Assembly (NCBI RefSeq): GCF_014203695.1
Contig: NZ_JACHJO010000002.1
Coordinates: 1 to 64,000, forward strand
Source of the DNA: Nocardiopsis algeriensis
GTDB lineage: Bacteria; Actinomycetota; Actinomycetes; Streptosporangiales; Streptosporangiaceae
Length of the DNA stretch: 64,000 nucleotides
Reading direction: 5' to 3'
Made by a program: the position numbers and the translations under genes. The notes under the pieces were generated by a model, which saw nothing but the letters and a program-made list of their open reading frames with translations, was not told the DNA's origin and searched no databases. Shown piece after piece: positions 35,405-43,851 of this stretch (its first letter is position 1; each line of letters opens with the position of its first letter).

Positions 35405-35731
35405 GGACCTCCTTCGGAGGGCGGCGCCGGGAAGAAAGCACCCGGGCAAGGAGATATCCGTCACACCACACAATAGCCGTACCCCCCAAAGGGCAAAGGC
35501 CGCCACAGACATCGCGGAGCGGGAAAATCAGTCACAAGAAACAAAAAGACCAAAATTCTCAGTAATCACAAATATGGCGTGCCCGCTCCGACCCCTTTCC
35601 GATACGCGGAGCTCTCCGCGAGCGGCCTGAGGAACCGGCCCACCGGAGTGCGCCTGCGCGACGGCGGGGTTTGGTGCGCACCGACCCAGGTAGAGGAGGC
35701 ATGGGGAGCCGTCGGCCGCAAGGGGAAGACG
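35405..35731. promoter_or_regulatory. Divergent promoter region, AT-rich
   Basis: Between the EAD1/CHAT operon and the DUF1622 gene. Positions about 35515-35575 are unusually AT-rich for this DNA (CACAAGAAACAAAAAGACC, AAAATTCTCAGTAATCAC) and likely carry promoters. No gene is supportable here. Confidence 0.4.
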
Positions 35732-36121
35732 ATGGACATCCAGGGGACCGTCGAGGCCGTGGGTACGGCGATCGACGTCGCCGGGGTCGCGGTGATCGTC
35801 GCCGGCGTCGCCGCGGCGACCTCGGTGTTCCTGTACCGGGTGGTGGCCGTGCGGTCGCCGTTCGCCGGGATCTACCGCTCCTACCGCCAGTCGGTGGGAC
35901 GGGCAATTCTGCTGGGGCTGGAGTTTCTCGTGGCGGGCGACATCATCCGCACGGTGGCGATCGAGCCGACCTTCCGCTCGGTGGGCGTGCTGGCCGCGGT
36001 CGTCCTGGTCCGGACCTTCCTCAGCTTCTCCCTGGAGGTGGAGCTGGAGAACCGGTGGCCGTGGCAGCGGGACCGCGCGGGCGAACCGCCGGTACGGGAA
36101 CAGCGGGAGGGTAGGCGTTGA
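35732..36121 (+). CDS. DUF1622 membrane protein
   Basis: A 129-residue integral membrane protein of the DUF1622 family. It has three TM helices: AIDVAGVAVIVAGVAAATSV, AILLGLEFLVAGDIIRTVAI, SVGVLAAVVLVRTFLSFSLE, followed by VELENRWPWQR, which is typical. Function unknown. The ATG at 35732 is preceded by AAGGGGAAG. Its stop overlaps the TTG start of the CDF efflux gene (TTGA), so the two are coupled and probably act in the same ion-related process. Confidence 0.85.
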   Translation: MDIQGTVEAVGTAIDVAGVAVIVAGVAAATSVFLYRVVAVRSPFAGIYRSYRQSVGRAILLGLEFLVAGDIIRTVAIEPTFRSVGVLAAVVLVRTFLSFSLEVELENRWPWQRDRAGEPPVREQREGRR

Positions 36122-37038
36122 GTTCCGGAGAGAGCACGAAAGCCGTGGTCATGGCCCTGGTGGCCAATCTCGGGATCGCGGTCACCAAGTTCGTCGCCTA
36201 CCTACTGAGCGGCTCGTCGGCGATGCTCGCCGAGTCGGTGCACTCGGTGGCCGACTCGGGCAACCAGGTCCTGCTGCTGGTGGGCGGGCGGCGCGCACGG
36301 CGCACGGCCACCCCCGAGCACCCCTTCGGCTACGGTCACCTGCGCTACCTCTACGCCTTCATGGTGGCGATCGTGCTGTTCACCCTCGGCGGCCTGTTCG
36401 CCCTGTACGAGGCCTGGCACAAGATCCGCGACCCCCATCCGATCACCTCCTGGCAGTGGGTTCCTGTCGTCGTCCTGCTGGTGTCGATGGCGCTGGAGAC
36501 GACGGCGCTGCGCACCGCGCTGCGGCAGTCGAGGGAAGGACGCGCCCGCTTCGGACTGCTGGGCTACATCCGCCGTTCCAAGGCCCCGGAATTGCCGGTG
36601 GTCCTGCTGGAGGACTCCGCCGCCCTCATCGGCCTGGCGTTCGCCCTGGTCGGGGTGTCCCTCACCCTGGTCACCGGCAACGGCGTCTGGGACGGGATCG
36701 GTACGGCGGCGATCGGCCTGCTGCTGGTGGTGGTCGCGGTACTGCTGGCCATCGAGGTCCAGAGCCTGCTCGTGGGAGAGGCCGCGAGCGAGGAGAACAT
36801 CCGCCGGATCCGGCAGGCGGTCCTGGAGTGCGAGGACATCGACGCCGTCATCCACATGCGCACTCTGCACCTGGGCCCGGAGGAACTGCTGGTGGCCCTG
36901 AAGGTGGCGGTGGACGCCGAGGACGACGCCCGCCGTGTCGCCCGAGCCATCGACGAGGCCGAGAGGCGGATCCGCGCCGCCGTGCCCATCGCGCACCTCA
37001 TCTACATCGAACCGGATCTGCTGCGCACCCCCACCTGA
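36118..37038 (+). CDS. Cation diffusion facilitator (CDF) family transporter
   Basis: Metal-proton antiporter of 306 residues with six TM helices and a cytoplasmic C-terminal domain. Metal-site motif AESVHSVADSGNQVLLL (HxxxD) is in TM2 and ALLEDSAALIG-like VLLEDSAALIGLAFAL in TM5. HPFGYGHLRYLYAF is the conserved loop. It probably exports Zn, Mn or Fe. The start is TTG at 36118 behind GGAGGG, overlapping DUF1622. The MerR gene follows 127 bases later but its target is not evident. Confidence 0.92.
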   Translation: MSSGESTKAVVMALVANLGIAVTKFVAYLLSGSSAMLAESVHSVADSGNQVLLLVGGRRARRTATPEHPFGYGHLRYLYAFMVAIVLFTLGGLFALYEAWHKIRDPHPITSWQWVPVVVLLVSMALETTALRTALRQSREGRARFGLLGYIRRSKAPELPVVLLEDSAALIGLAFALVGVSLTLVTGNGVWDGIGTAAIGLLLVVVAVLLAIEVQSLLVGEAASEENIRRIRQAVLECEDIDAVIHMRTLHLGPEELLVALKVAVDAEDDARRVARAIDEAERRIRAAVPIAHLIYIEPDLLRTPT

Positions 37039-37165
37039 ACCCCTGCCGCTCCGGGGCGGAGCGCACCGGCGGTCCGGACACGCTACCGTGGCGGACTCGG
37101 GGCCGCCCGCGTTCTTCCCGCGGCTGCCCGGTACCGGCCCAGGATCCACAAGAGGGGATGCCGAC

Positions 37166-37573
37166 ATGCCCCCGGCAGAGCACATGCAGATCGGCGAGGT
37201 CGCCCGGCGCACCGGCCTGTCCCTGCGCACGATTCGCTACTACGGGGAGGTCGGTCTGGTCGAGCCGTCCGCGCGCTCGCGGGGAGGGTTCCGCCTCTAC
37301 ACCGAGGAGGACGTCGACCGGCTCCAGCTGATCAAGCGGATGAAGCCGCTGGAGTTCAGCCTGGAGGAGACCCGGGAGCTCCTGGAGACCCTCGACCGGC
37401 TCGGCGAGGCCGGTGTCGGCCCCGAGGAGCGTGACGAGCTGTCCGGGCGCCTGGACGGCTTCGAGGCCGCCGTCGCGGACCGCTGCCGGGCTCTGCGCGG
37501 CAAACTGGCGATGGCGGAGGAGTTCTCCGAGCGGCTGCGCGAACGGCGCAACCGCCCGGTGCCCGGCACCTGA
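37166..37573 (+). CDS. MerR-family transcriptional regulator
   Basis: A 135-residue MerR regulator. The winged HTH is MQIGEVARRTGLSLRTIRYY, GEVGLVEPSARSRGGFRLYT, EEDVDRLQLIKRMKPL, followed by a dimerisation coiled coil with a short tail. There is no Cys-rich metal-binding loop, so it is not a typical metal sensor. The effector is probably a small organic compound. ATG at 37166 follows GAGGGG. It lies 17 bases before the start of an MFS transporter, its probable target. Confidence 0.9.
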   Translation: MPPAEHMQIGEVARRTGLSLRTIRYYGEVGLVEPSARSRGGFRLYTEEDVDRLQLIKRMKPLEFSLEETRELLETLDRLGEAGVGPEERDELSGRLDGFEAAVADRCRALRGKLAMAEEFSERLRERRNRPVPGT

Positions 37574-37590
37574 CGACCCGAGGAGCAGCA

Positions 37591-38871
37591 CTGTCCACCG
37601 AACCGTCCCGGGCGGCCGGCGGATCCACGCGGTCCGCGTTCCGGATCGTGGCCGCTTCCGCCCTGGTCCTTGCACTGAGCGGTCCGGGGCAGACCGCCGG
37701 GATCTCCGTCTTCGTCGACCATGTCATCGCCGACCTTGGAACGAGCCGGTCGGCCGTCTCGCTGGCCTACATGGTCGGAACACTGTCGGGTGCGCTCGCG
37801 CTGCCGTGGATCGGCCGCGCCGTGGACCGTTTCGGCGTGAGACGGGTGCTGGCACTGGTCGCGCTCGGCTTCGGCGGCTTCCTCGTGCTGCTGGCGTGCG
37901 CCCAGGGCCTGGTAGGACTGACGGCGGGGTTCGTCGGGGTACGGGCGCTGGGCCAGGGCGGTATGAGCATGATCGCCACCACGGCCGTCGCGGTCGCGGT
38001 CACGCGCGGCCGCGGCACGCTCCTGGGCCTGGTCAGCTCCCTGGGCGCCGCGGGAATCTCCCTGTTCCCCCTGGTGGCGGAGCGGGTGATCGCCGTGCTG
38101 GGGTGGCGCCACACCTTCGCCGCGGAGGCGGTGCTGATCTGGGTGGTGGTCCTGCCCCTGGCCTGGTGGGGACTGCGCGGGGTACGCGTGTCCGAACCGG
38201 GCGGGAAGGCCGCCTCCGGGAGCGGGGCCGGGGATCCGGTGTGGCCGCTGCGGGCGGTGGTGCGCACCTCCATGTTCTGGGCGATGGCCGGTTCCATCGC
38301 GTGCAGCGGGCTGGTCGCCACCGCCGTGTTCTTCCACCAGATCTCCGTGCTGGGCGAGCAGGGTCTGTCCCCCACCGAGGCGGCGGCCAACTTCCTGCCG
38401 CAGACCGTCGCGGGTCTGGGCGCGGCACTGCTGTTCGGCTCGGCCGCCGACAGGTTCTCCCCCAAGGTGCTGATGTGCGCGGCGATGGGCCTGCACGCGC
38501 TGGCTCTGCTCCTGCTCCCGCTGGTGGAGCCCGGGATCGGCGCGCTGCTGTACGGCACGGCGCTGGGGTCGGCGGCCTCGGGCGCACGGGCGGTGGAGAG
38601 CGCCGCGCTTCCGTTCTACTTCGGTACGGCCCACCTGGGCACATTGCGCGGGCTGACGCAGTCGGTGGTGGTGGCCTCCACCGCGGTGGGGCCGATCCTG
38701 CTGTCGCTGGCGCACGGGTGGGCAGGGTCCTACCGGCCGGGAGTGCTGGGCCTGGCAGCGCTGTGCGCGCTCGCGGCAGCGGTGGTGTGCCTCGCCCGCC
38801 CTCCCGCAGAAGTCCCGGAGGCCGCGAACCTGTCGGGGCACGGGCCCCCTGGGTCGTCCGCGGACGTGTGA
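37591..38871 (+). CDS. MFS transporter, probable CTG start
   Basis: Twelve-TM major facilitator transporter, about 426 residues from the proposed start. Motif A-like loop GRAVDRFGVRRV after TM2 and GSAADRFSPKVLM in the second half; substrate unknown, likely export. The first ATG/GTG/TTG is a GTG at 37648, which has no ribosome site and cuts just into TM1. AGGAG at 37581-37585 is followed 5 bases later by an in-frame CTG at 37591 (CTG TCC ACC GAA), giving a normal polar N-terminus (STEPSRAAGG). I therefore prefer CTG. The transporter is cotranscribed with merR. Confidence 0.85.
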   Translation: MSTEPSRAAGGSTRSAFRIVAASALVLALSGPGQTAGISVFVDHVIADLGTSRSAVSLAYMVGTLSGALALPWIGRAVDRFGVRRVLALVALGFGGFLVLLACAQGLVGLTAGFVGVRALGQGGMSMIATTAVAVAVTRGRGTLLGLVSSLGAAGISLFPLVAERVIAVLGWRHTFAAEAVLIWVVVLPLAWWGLRGVRVSEPGGKAASGSGAGDPVWPLRAVVRTSMFWAMAGSIACSGLVATAVFFHQISVLGEQGLSPTEAAANFLPQTVAGLGAALLFGSAADRFSPKVLMCAAMGLHALALLLLPLVEPGIGALLYGTALGSAASGARAVESAALPFYFGTAHLGTLRGLTQSVVVASTAVGPILLSLAHGWAGSYRPGVLGLAALCALAAAVVCLARPPAEVPEAANLSGHGPPGSSADV

Positions 38872-38968
38872 CCTCCGGACGGCCCCGCGCGAGGGGTGCC
38901 GACGCGGCGAAGGGGCGCCGCTGACACATCCGGCGCACTTCCGCGGGAAGAACCGGGGACCTCGTCCT

Positions 38969-39027
38969 GTGAGGGTTGTCTCAGTTGTCCTTCGCGACGC
39001 CAACTCTCACGCAACGGTAGTGTTGCG
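38969..39027. promoter_or_regulatory. Structured leader/operator region upstream of sulP
   Basis: GTGAGGGTTG (38969-38978) and CAACTCTCAC (39001-39010) form a 10-bp inverted repeat with one mismatch and a 22-base spacer. Directly after it GCAAC-GGTAGT-GTTGC forms a small hairpin (39012-39027). Together they sit about 230 bases before the SulP gene. They may be an operator dyad or a 5' UTR structure. Other parts of 38872-39260 hold no gene. Confidence 0.4.
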
Positions 39028-39260
39028 GCAGGACGGTCCGCGCCGCCCACCTCTCGTGGGCCGTACCGCCCCTCCGCTTCCCCGTCCGTACCGACACGGG
39101 CGGGCGCGCGGCGAGGAAGCCGCGTACCGGGGCACGATCACGTGCCGCACCGGATCCCGGGCCCTGCTCCGCAGCCGACATCGCGGTCGGCCGTGTGGAC
39201 GCAGCCTGTCCTCACCCGACCCGAACGTCGCGGCCCCTGCTTCGGGCTGCCCGAGACCCG

Positions 39261-40760
39261 ATGGGTTCCATGAAGCTCTCCCTGAAGTCCCCCCGGCCCC
39301 TCAAGGACCGGATCCCCGGTGCGGCGCAGCTGCGCGCCGATGTGCTGGCCGGACTCGTCGTGGCCCTGGCCCTGATCCCCGAGGCCATCTCCTTCTCGCT
39401 CATCGCCGGGGTCGATCCCCGCGTGGGGCTGTACGCGTCCTTCGTCATGGCGGTGTCGATCGCGTTCCTGGGCGGACGCCCCGCGATGATCTCCGCCGCC
39501 ACCGGCGCCATGGCGCTGGTCGTGGCACCCCTGTCGATGGAGCACGGCGCCGATCACCTGATGGCGGCCGCGGTCCTGGCCGGCCTCATCCAGGTGGTGC
39601 TGGGCCTGCTGGGGGTGTCGAAGCTGATGCGGTTCGTGCCGCCCAGCGTGATGACGGGGTTCGTCAACGCACTGGCGATCCTCATCTTCATGTCGCAGGT
39701 GCCCTATCTGATCGGCTTCGACGTGCCCGCCTACGCCATGGTCGCCATCGGCCTGGCGATCATCTTCGGCTTCCCGTACCTGACCAAGGCCGTGCCGGCG
39801 CCTCTGGTGGCGATCGTGGTGCTGACCGTGGCGGCAGTGGCCATGGGTGTCTCCACCCGGACCGTGGGCGACGAGGGTGAGCTGCCCGACGCCTTCCCGG
39901 TGCCGCTGATCCCGGACGTGCCCTTCACCTGGGACACCCTGGTGCTCCTCGCGCCCTACTCCCTGACGCTGGCGTTGGTGGGCCTGATGGAGTCGCTCAT
40001 GACGGCCAAGCTGGTCGACGACCAGACCGAGACCTCCTCCGACCACGCCCGCGAGGCCCGCGGCCAGGGGATCGCCAATATCCTGGTCGGCTTCTTCGGC
40101 GGCATGCCGGGGTGCGCGATGATCGGCCAGACCATGATCAACGTCAAGTCGGGCGCCCGCACCCGCCTGTCGACGTTCCTGGCCGGGATCTTCCTGATGG
40201 TCCTGTGCGTGGTGCTGGGCGACATCGTGGGCCTGATCCCGATGGCCGCCCTGGTCGCGGTGATGGTCTTCGTGTCACTGGTGACCTTCAACTGGCACAG
40301 CATCGCCCCGGCCACGCTCCGGCGCATGCCGTGGACCGAGACCCTGGTCATGGCGGTGACGGTGGTGGTCGTGGTGGCCACGCACAACCTCGCCCTGGGC
40401 GTCATCGTCGGTGTGGTCGTCTCGATGGTGCTTTTCGCCCGCAAGGCCGCCGTGCAGGCCGGTGTCACCAGCGTCCTGGACCCCGAGGGCGGGACCCGCG
40501 TCTACTCGGTCAACGGCGAGGTGTTCTTCGCCTCCGCCGGCGAACTGGTCCAGAGGTTCGACTACGCCGAGGAGGGCCTGAGGAAGGTCGTGGTCGACAT
40601 GTCGGGCGCCCACGTGTGGGACTCCTCGGCGGTGGCCGTGCTGGACCAGGTGACCGAGCACTTCGGTCGCCACGGCGTCGAGGTGGAGATCACCGGCCTC
40701 AACGAGCCCAGCGAGCAGCTGCACAAGGAGCTGTCCGGCACGCTGGTCGGCGGCCACTGA
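39261..40760 (+). CDS. SulP-family anion transporter with STAS domain
   Basis: Inorganic anion (sulfate or bicarbonate) permease of 499 residues. The SulP signature is DVLAGLVVALALIPEAISFS, then GLYASFVMAVSIAFLGGRPA, ISAATGAMALVV; GFFGGMPGCAMIGQTMINVK is the conserved TM8 loop. The C-terminal STAS domain (about 395-490) has VVVDMSGAHVWDSSAVAVLD. The ATG at 39261 starts MGSMKLSLK; MKLS at 39270 is an alternative. An inverted-repeat-rich region lies upstream, and a strong terminator follows. Confidence 0.93.
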   Translation: MGSMKLSLKSPRPLKDRIPGAAQLRADVLAGLVVALALIPEAISFSLIAGVDPRVGLYASFVMAVSIAFLGGRPAMISAATGAMALVVAPLSMEHGADHLMAAAVLAGLIQVVLGLLGVSKLMRFVPPSVMTGFVNALAILIFMSQVPYLIGFDVPAYAMVAIGLAIIFGFPYLTKAVPAPLVAIVVLTVAAVAMGVSTRTVGDEGELPDAFPVPLIPDVPFTWDTLVLLAPYSLTLALVGLMESLMTAKLVDDQTETSSDHAREARGQGIANILVGFFGGMPGCAMIGQTMINVKSGARTRLSTFLAGIFLMVLCVVLGDIVGLIPMAALVAVMVFVSLVTFNWHSIAPATLRRMPWTETLVMAVTVVVVVATHNLALGVIVGVVVSMVLFARKAAVQAGVTSVLDPEGGTRVYSVNGEVFFASAGELVQRFDYAEEGLRKVVVDMSGAHVWDSSAVAVLDQVTEHFGRHGVEVEITGLNEPSEQLHKELSGTLVGGH

Positions 40761-40782
40761 GCCGCGCCGAGCCGCCGTCGAC

Positions 40783-40808
40783 GGGCCACCGGGATTTCCC
40801 GGTGGCCC
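40783..40808 (+). terminator. Terminator hairpin of the SulP gene
   Basis: GGGCCACCGGGA and TCCCGGTGGCCC pair perfectly around TT, 23 bases after the sulP stop. Confidence 0.75.
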
Positions 40809-41435
40809 GTCCCCGTGTCCGGGACGTTTGCGGCCGAGGACGGCGTGCCCGCGGGGGATGCGTTCCGGGAGCGGGGCGTGCAACTGCTGGAGGGGGAGCT
40901 CGGCTCCGACAGCCGCCAGGACGTGCGGCTGCGGCCGGCAAGCGAGACGGCGGGGGGCCGCGGTCAGGTTCGGCGGCATGAACCGGGTGCGCACCTACAA
41001 GCACGCGGAGAGCACCGGCGGTGCCGAGACCCTGATCACCGAGGTGCGGGCCGCCTTCGACTCCCTCCCCGGCGCCCTGGCGCCGGCCCCCTGAGAGCAC
41101 CGGCGCGGAGCGGTTCCCCTCACCCCTGGTGACATCTCTGTTCCCTGACGTGTCAGGTCGGTTTCGGTGCCGCACACGGGGCAGTGGGCACGTCAAAGGT
41201 GGTGAGACGCATGGAACCCAGCGGTGGGGAGCGCACGTCGGAACAAGTACGGGACGGTTCCCGTTTCCGTACATCTGGCCGATTGCGGCCCCTTGTCCGA
41301 GAACCCTTATGTGACAAGGAACCGACACGTCACAATCGGTGCCGTGGACAGTCGTGCTGTCCGGATCCCGTCCCCCGGGACCGTCGGCGGCTGCTCCACG
41401 GCTCCATCGATCACACCCCCGGAAGGCAGGACACC
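40809..41435. other. Long intergenic region with regulatory repeats
   Basis: I find no convincing gene in these 627 bases. The best of several frames is a 38-residue one at 40978-41094 (MNRVRTYKHAESTGGAETLI...), without a good ribosome site. The 3' part is AT-richer and likely holds the promoter of the YwqK-like gene. Confidence 0.5.
41310..41334. promoter_or_regulatory. TGTGAC/GTCACA dyad upstream of the YwqK-like gene
   Basis: TGTGAC and GTCACA are perfect inverted repeats with a 13-base spacer, about 100 bases before the ATG at 41436. Half-sites resemble CRP/FNR-type sites but the spacer is longer than the usual 6-8. Confidence 0.35.
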
Positions 41436-41843
41436 ATGGCGAGGCCGCTCAGGGTGGACGCCGGCGACGAAGATCTCGACTTCGACCCCGTCAACTGGAA
41501 CACCCTCTACAAGGGGGTGCCCTTCACCGGTGAGATGGTCGAGTACGACGAGGAGGGAAATCTCGTCGAGTACTCCGTCTACGAGAACGGCTCCGAGAAC
41601 GGACCCGAGAGGGTCTGGTATCCCGACGGTCGACTCAAGGTCGAGGGCACCCTCAGGACCGGCCTCCCCCAGGGGGTCTGGAGGACGTGGCACCCCAACG
41701 GGCGGCTCGCCAGGCGGACGGAGTTCGACGACGCGGGGAACCAGATCCGCATCCAGCACTGGGATCCCGAGGGGGTCCTGATCCGGGACACGGTGTACGC
41801 CCCGATGCCGCGCACGGCTTCCGACAGGGCCTTCGAGGCCTGA
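41436..41843 (+). CDS. YwqK-family (MORN-like repeat) antitoxin-type protein
   Basis: A 135-residue protein made of YwqK/MORN-like beta-hairpin repeats: YKGVPFTGEMVEYDEEGNL, VEYSVYENGSENGPERVWYP, DGRLKVEGTLRTGLPQGVWR, TWHPNGRLARRTEFDDAGNQ. In Firmicutes YwqK neutralises the YwqJ toxin. No polymorphic toxin lies next to this gene, so it may be an orphan immunity protein or do something else. ATG at 41436 follows GGAAGGCAGG. Confidence 0.8.
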   Translation: MARPLRVDAGDEDLDFDPVNWNTLYKGVPFTGEMVEYDEEGNLVEYSVYENGSENGPERVWYPDGRLKVEGTLRTGLPQGVWRTWHPNGRLARRTEFDDAGNQIRIQHWDPEGVLIRDTVYAPMPRTASDRAFEA

Positions 41844-41901
41844 GACCGCAGCGGCCGCGGACCTCGCCGTCACCGGTACGGCACCCGGGCCCCGGCCCCC
41901 G

Positions 41902-41950
41902 GTGATCTTGCTCCTGGCGGCACCGGCGGTGCCGCCAGGAACGAGATCAC
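41902..41950. terminator. Long imperfect hairpin between convergent genes
   Basis: A 23-base stem with two mismatches (GTGATCTTGCTCCTGGCGGC... against its partner ending CGAGATCAC) around GGC, between the YwqK-like gene and the two-TM RHIM-motif gene. It is longer than the other terminators in the window. Confidence 0.65.
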
Positions 41951-41996
41951 GGCGAGCGTGGCCGGGCCCGATCTCCTTCCTCCGGGGCGGGGCCCC

Positions 41997-42398
41997 TCAC
42001 GGTTCGGCGGTGCCGCCTCGGCCGCGGCGGTCCACCCGGTTGCCGGTGCCCGGATCGGGGACAGCCCTGTCGGAGGGGTCGACGTGGTCGCCTCCGTACC
42101 GGGCGATGTGCACCCCGTTCTCGATCGTCCCGGCCTGGACCACGGGTCCCGAGACATCGCCGTTGACGGTGTTGACGGTCCTGACCGCCTCCGAGGGATC
42201 GGGCTTCCCACCGGGCGGGCGGTAGAGCGTCCAGACGGCGACGACCAGGGCGGCGACGCCGGTGGCCAGTGAACCGACGCCGGACAGTTGGGAGAGCTCG
42301 TTCAGGTCGACGGCGAACCGGAACAGCACCCAGGCTCCGCCGAGCACCACCGCCACCGCCACCAGCAGCCACGTCCACAGCCATCTCATACCGACCAT
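41997..42398 (-). CDS. Two-TM protein with C-terminal RHIM-like (BASS-type) amyloid motif
   Basis: A 133-residue membrane protein. TM helices lie at about 7-28 (LWTWLLVAVAVVLGGAWVLF) and 42-59. From residue 73 the soluble tail reads TVNTVNGDVSGPVVQAGTIE, NGVHIARYGGDHVD. VQAGTIENGV matches the RHIM core (V/I-Q-x-G-x-x-N-x-M/L/V) and the wider motif resembles bacterial amyloid signalling sequences of the BASS type. Such motifs let an effector be seeded into an aggregate by a partner carrying the same motif. Two short TM helices suggest a membrane-damaging effector or a membrane-held receptor. ATG at 42398 is preceded by ACGAGA; 42389 is an alternative. Confidence 0.75.
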   Translation of the reverse strand: MVGMRWLWTWLLVAVAVVLGGAWVLFRFAVDLNELSQLSGVGSLATGVAALVVAVWTLYRPPGGKPDPSEAVRTVNTVNGDVSGPVVQAGTIENGVHIARYGGDHVDPSDRAVPDPGTGNRVDRRGRGGTAEP

Positions 42399-42620
42399 TG
42401 TGTCTCGTCCGCGCTTGTCGGGAAAGTGAGCTCTTCCTTTCCGGCGAACCGTGAGCGCGAAAGGGATTTTTATCCCGAATATCCCAAACATGCAGATATA
42501 TCCTCAGGTTCAACAGATTTCTGCGTGGAGGATCTCGCGAGCCATTACGGTGTTCTCATCCGTGTGCGCCCGATCGCCGGGCGTCCCTTCCCTGCGGCAC
42601 GAAGCGAGGTGCGAGTTCCG
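42399..42620. promoter_or_regulatory. Divergent promoter of the RHIM-motif gene pair
   Basis: AT-rich core with GGGATTTTTATCCC (42463-42476) followed by GAATATCCC: three copies of ATCCC/GGGAT in 23 bases, forming an inverted repeat plus a direct copy. This is a likely shared operator for the two divergent genes. Confidence 0.45.
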
Positions 42621-43082
42621 ATGGGTGATTCCTCCCTGGCCGAACAAGCTGCCGAGGTCCTGGTCAGAGCCATGTCCTCCCCCGACCGCACGGCCTGGGC
42701 CCGGGTCCGCGCGGCCTTCGCCGCCCTGTCCCCCAAGGCCGGAAAAGTGATGGCCGCCGAGCTCGACATCTCGCGGAACGAGGTGGTGGAACGCCCCCGA
42801 CTGGCCGAGGAGGTCACCGGGGAATGGCGGACCAGGCTGCGCCGCCTGGTCGAGGCAAACCCCGGCGCGGAGCAGCAGCTGCGGGGTCTGGTGCGTGAAC
42901 TGGGCGGGGAGCAGCCGCGGCCGAACGTGCGCAACGAGGTCCACGGCGACGTCTCCGGCACCGTGATCCAGGCGGGCAGCATCCACGGCGGTGTGAACGC
43001 GAGCCGCTACGGCGGCGACCACGTCGACTTCTCCGGGGGGACCTTCGAGGGTCCGGTCACCGGAAAGGAAGGCCGCGGTTAG
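42621..43082 (+). CDS. Helical protein with C-terminal RHIM-like (BASS-type) amyloid motif
   Basis: A 153-residue protein. Residues 1-90 are helical (LAEQAAEVLVRAMSSPDRTA, FAALSPKAGKVMAAELDI, WRTRLRRLVEANPGAEQQL). From about 101 it reads NVRNEVHGDVSGTVIQAGSI, HGGVNASRYGGDHVDFSGG. This is the same motif as in the divergent two-TM gene. The N-terminal domain resembles helical regions found before such motifs in actinomycete signalling proteins, but I cannot name it. ATG at 42621 follows GCGAGGTGCGAG. It is probably the partner that seeds or is seeded by the membrane protein. Confidence 0.75.
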   Translation: MGDSSLAEQAAEVLVRAMSSPDRTAWARVRAAFAALSPKAGKVMAAELDISRNEVVERPRLAEEVTGEWRTRLRRLVEANPGAEQQLRGLVRELGGEQPRPNVRNEVHGDVSGTVIQAGSIHGGVNASRYGGDHVDFSGGTFEGPVTGKEGRG

Positions 43083-43152
43083 CGGACCGGGGAGTGTCCG
43101 TCGCCCCGCCCCTGCGCCCGGTCCGTTCCCGGCATGGAGCCGTCCTCCGGGC

Positions 43153-43512
43153 TCAGCGCCCGGCCGGGGACACCAGGCAGAACTCGTTGCCCTCGGGATC
43201 GTGCGCGACCTGGAAGGATCCCTGCGCGTCGGTGACGGCCTTCCCCCGGAGCCGGCCGCCGTGCGCGGTGACCGCCGCGGCGGCGGAGGCGATGTCGTCC
43301 ACCCGCACGTCGAGGTGGAGGCGGTTGCGCTCGGCCTTCGGGGCGGGATCGGGTTGGAAGGACAGGCGCGGCCGCCCGGCCGCTCCTTCGACGAAGGCCC
43401 ATCCGTCCTCCCTGTCCACCGGCTCACCACCCAGCACGAACGCCCAGAAGCGGGCGAGGGCCGACGGATCGGCGGCGTTGACGACCCACTGGTCGACGGT
43501 TCCCAGAGCCAT
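43153..43512 (-). CDS. VOC-family (glyoxalase/bleomycin-resistance-like) protein
   Basis: Protein of 119 residues with the VOC fold of two babbab modules: GTVDQWVVNAADPSALARFW, AFVLGGEPV, RLSFQPDPAPKAERNRLHLD, VRVDDIASAAAAVTAHGG, and GSFQVAHDPEGNEFCLVSP. The final HDPEGNEFCLV is the classic metal-site strand. Substrate unknown. The ATG at 43512 is the first that keeps the whole domain. Region 43513-43851 upstream has no gene. Confidence 0.88.
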   Translation of the reverse strand: MALGTVDQWVVNAADPSALARFWAFVLGGEPVDREDGWAFVEGAAGRPRLSFQPDPAPKAERNRLHLDVRVDDIASAAAAVTAHGGRLRGKAVTDAQGSFQVAHDPEGNEFCLVSPAGR

Positions 43513-43851
43513 GTCCCGCGTGCACCTCTTCTTCTCCACCGCGGCCCGCGCCGTGTCCCCACCAGGATGGCACAGCGCTCGCCCACGGAAACCGGGGACG
43601 TTGCGGGGGTTGAGGCCCATCGCAAAGAAAGTGATCTGGACCACATTTGCTGCTGTGGGGAGTCGAAGTCCGCCCCCTCCACCAGCGGTTTCCCGGCGCC
43701 CGATCCCACGGGCACCGGTTGCGGCTGTCCCCCCGCTCTGCGACGCCCCCTGGGCGGGAACCCCGCACGCCGTACCCGGCGTTGCGTGTTCGTCATCCGC
43801 ACATCGGAGTCCCCCGGTGTGCACCGGCGCGAACCCCCGGAAGGGAACCCC

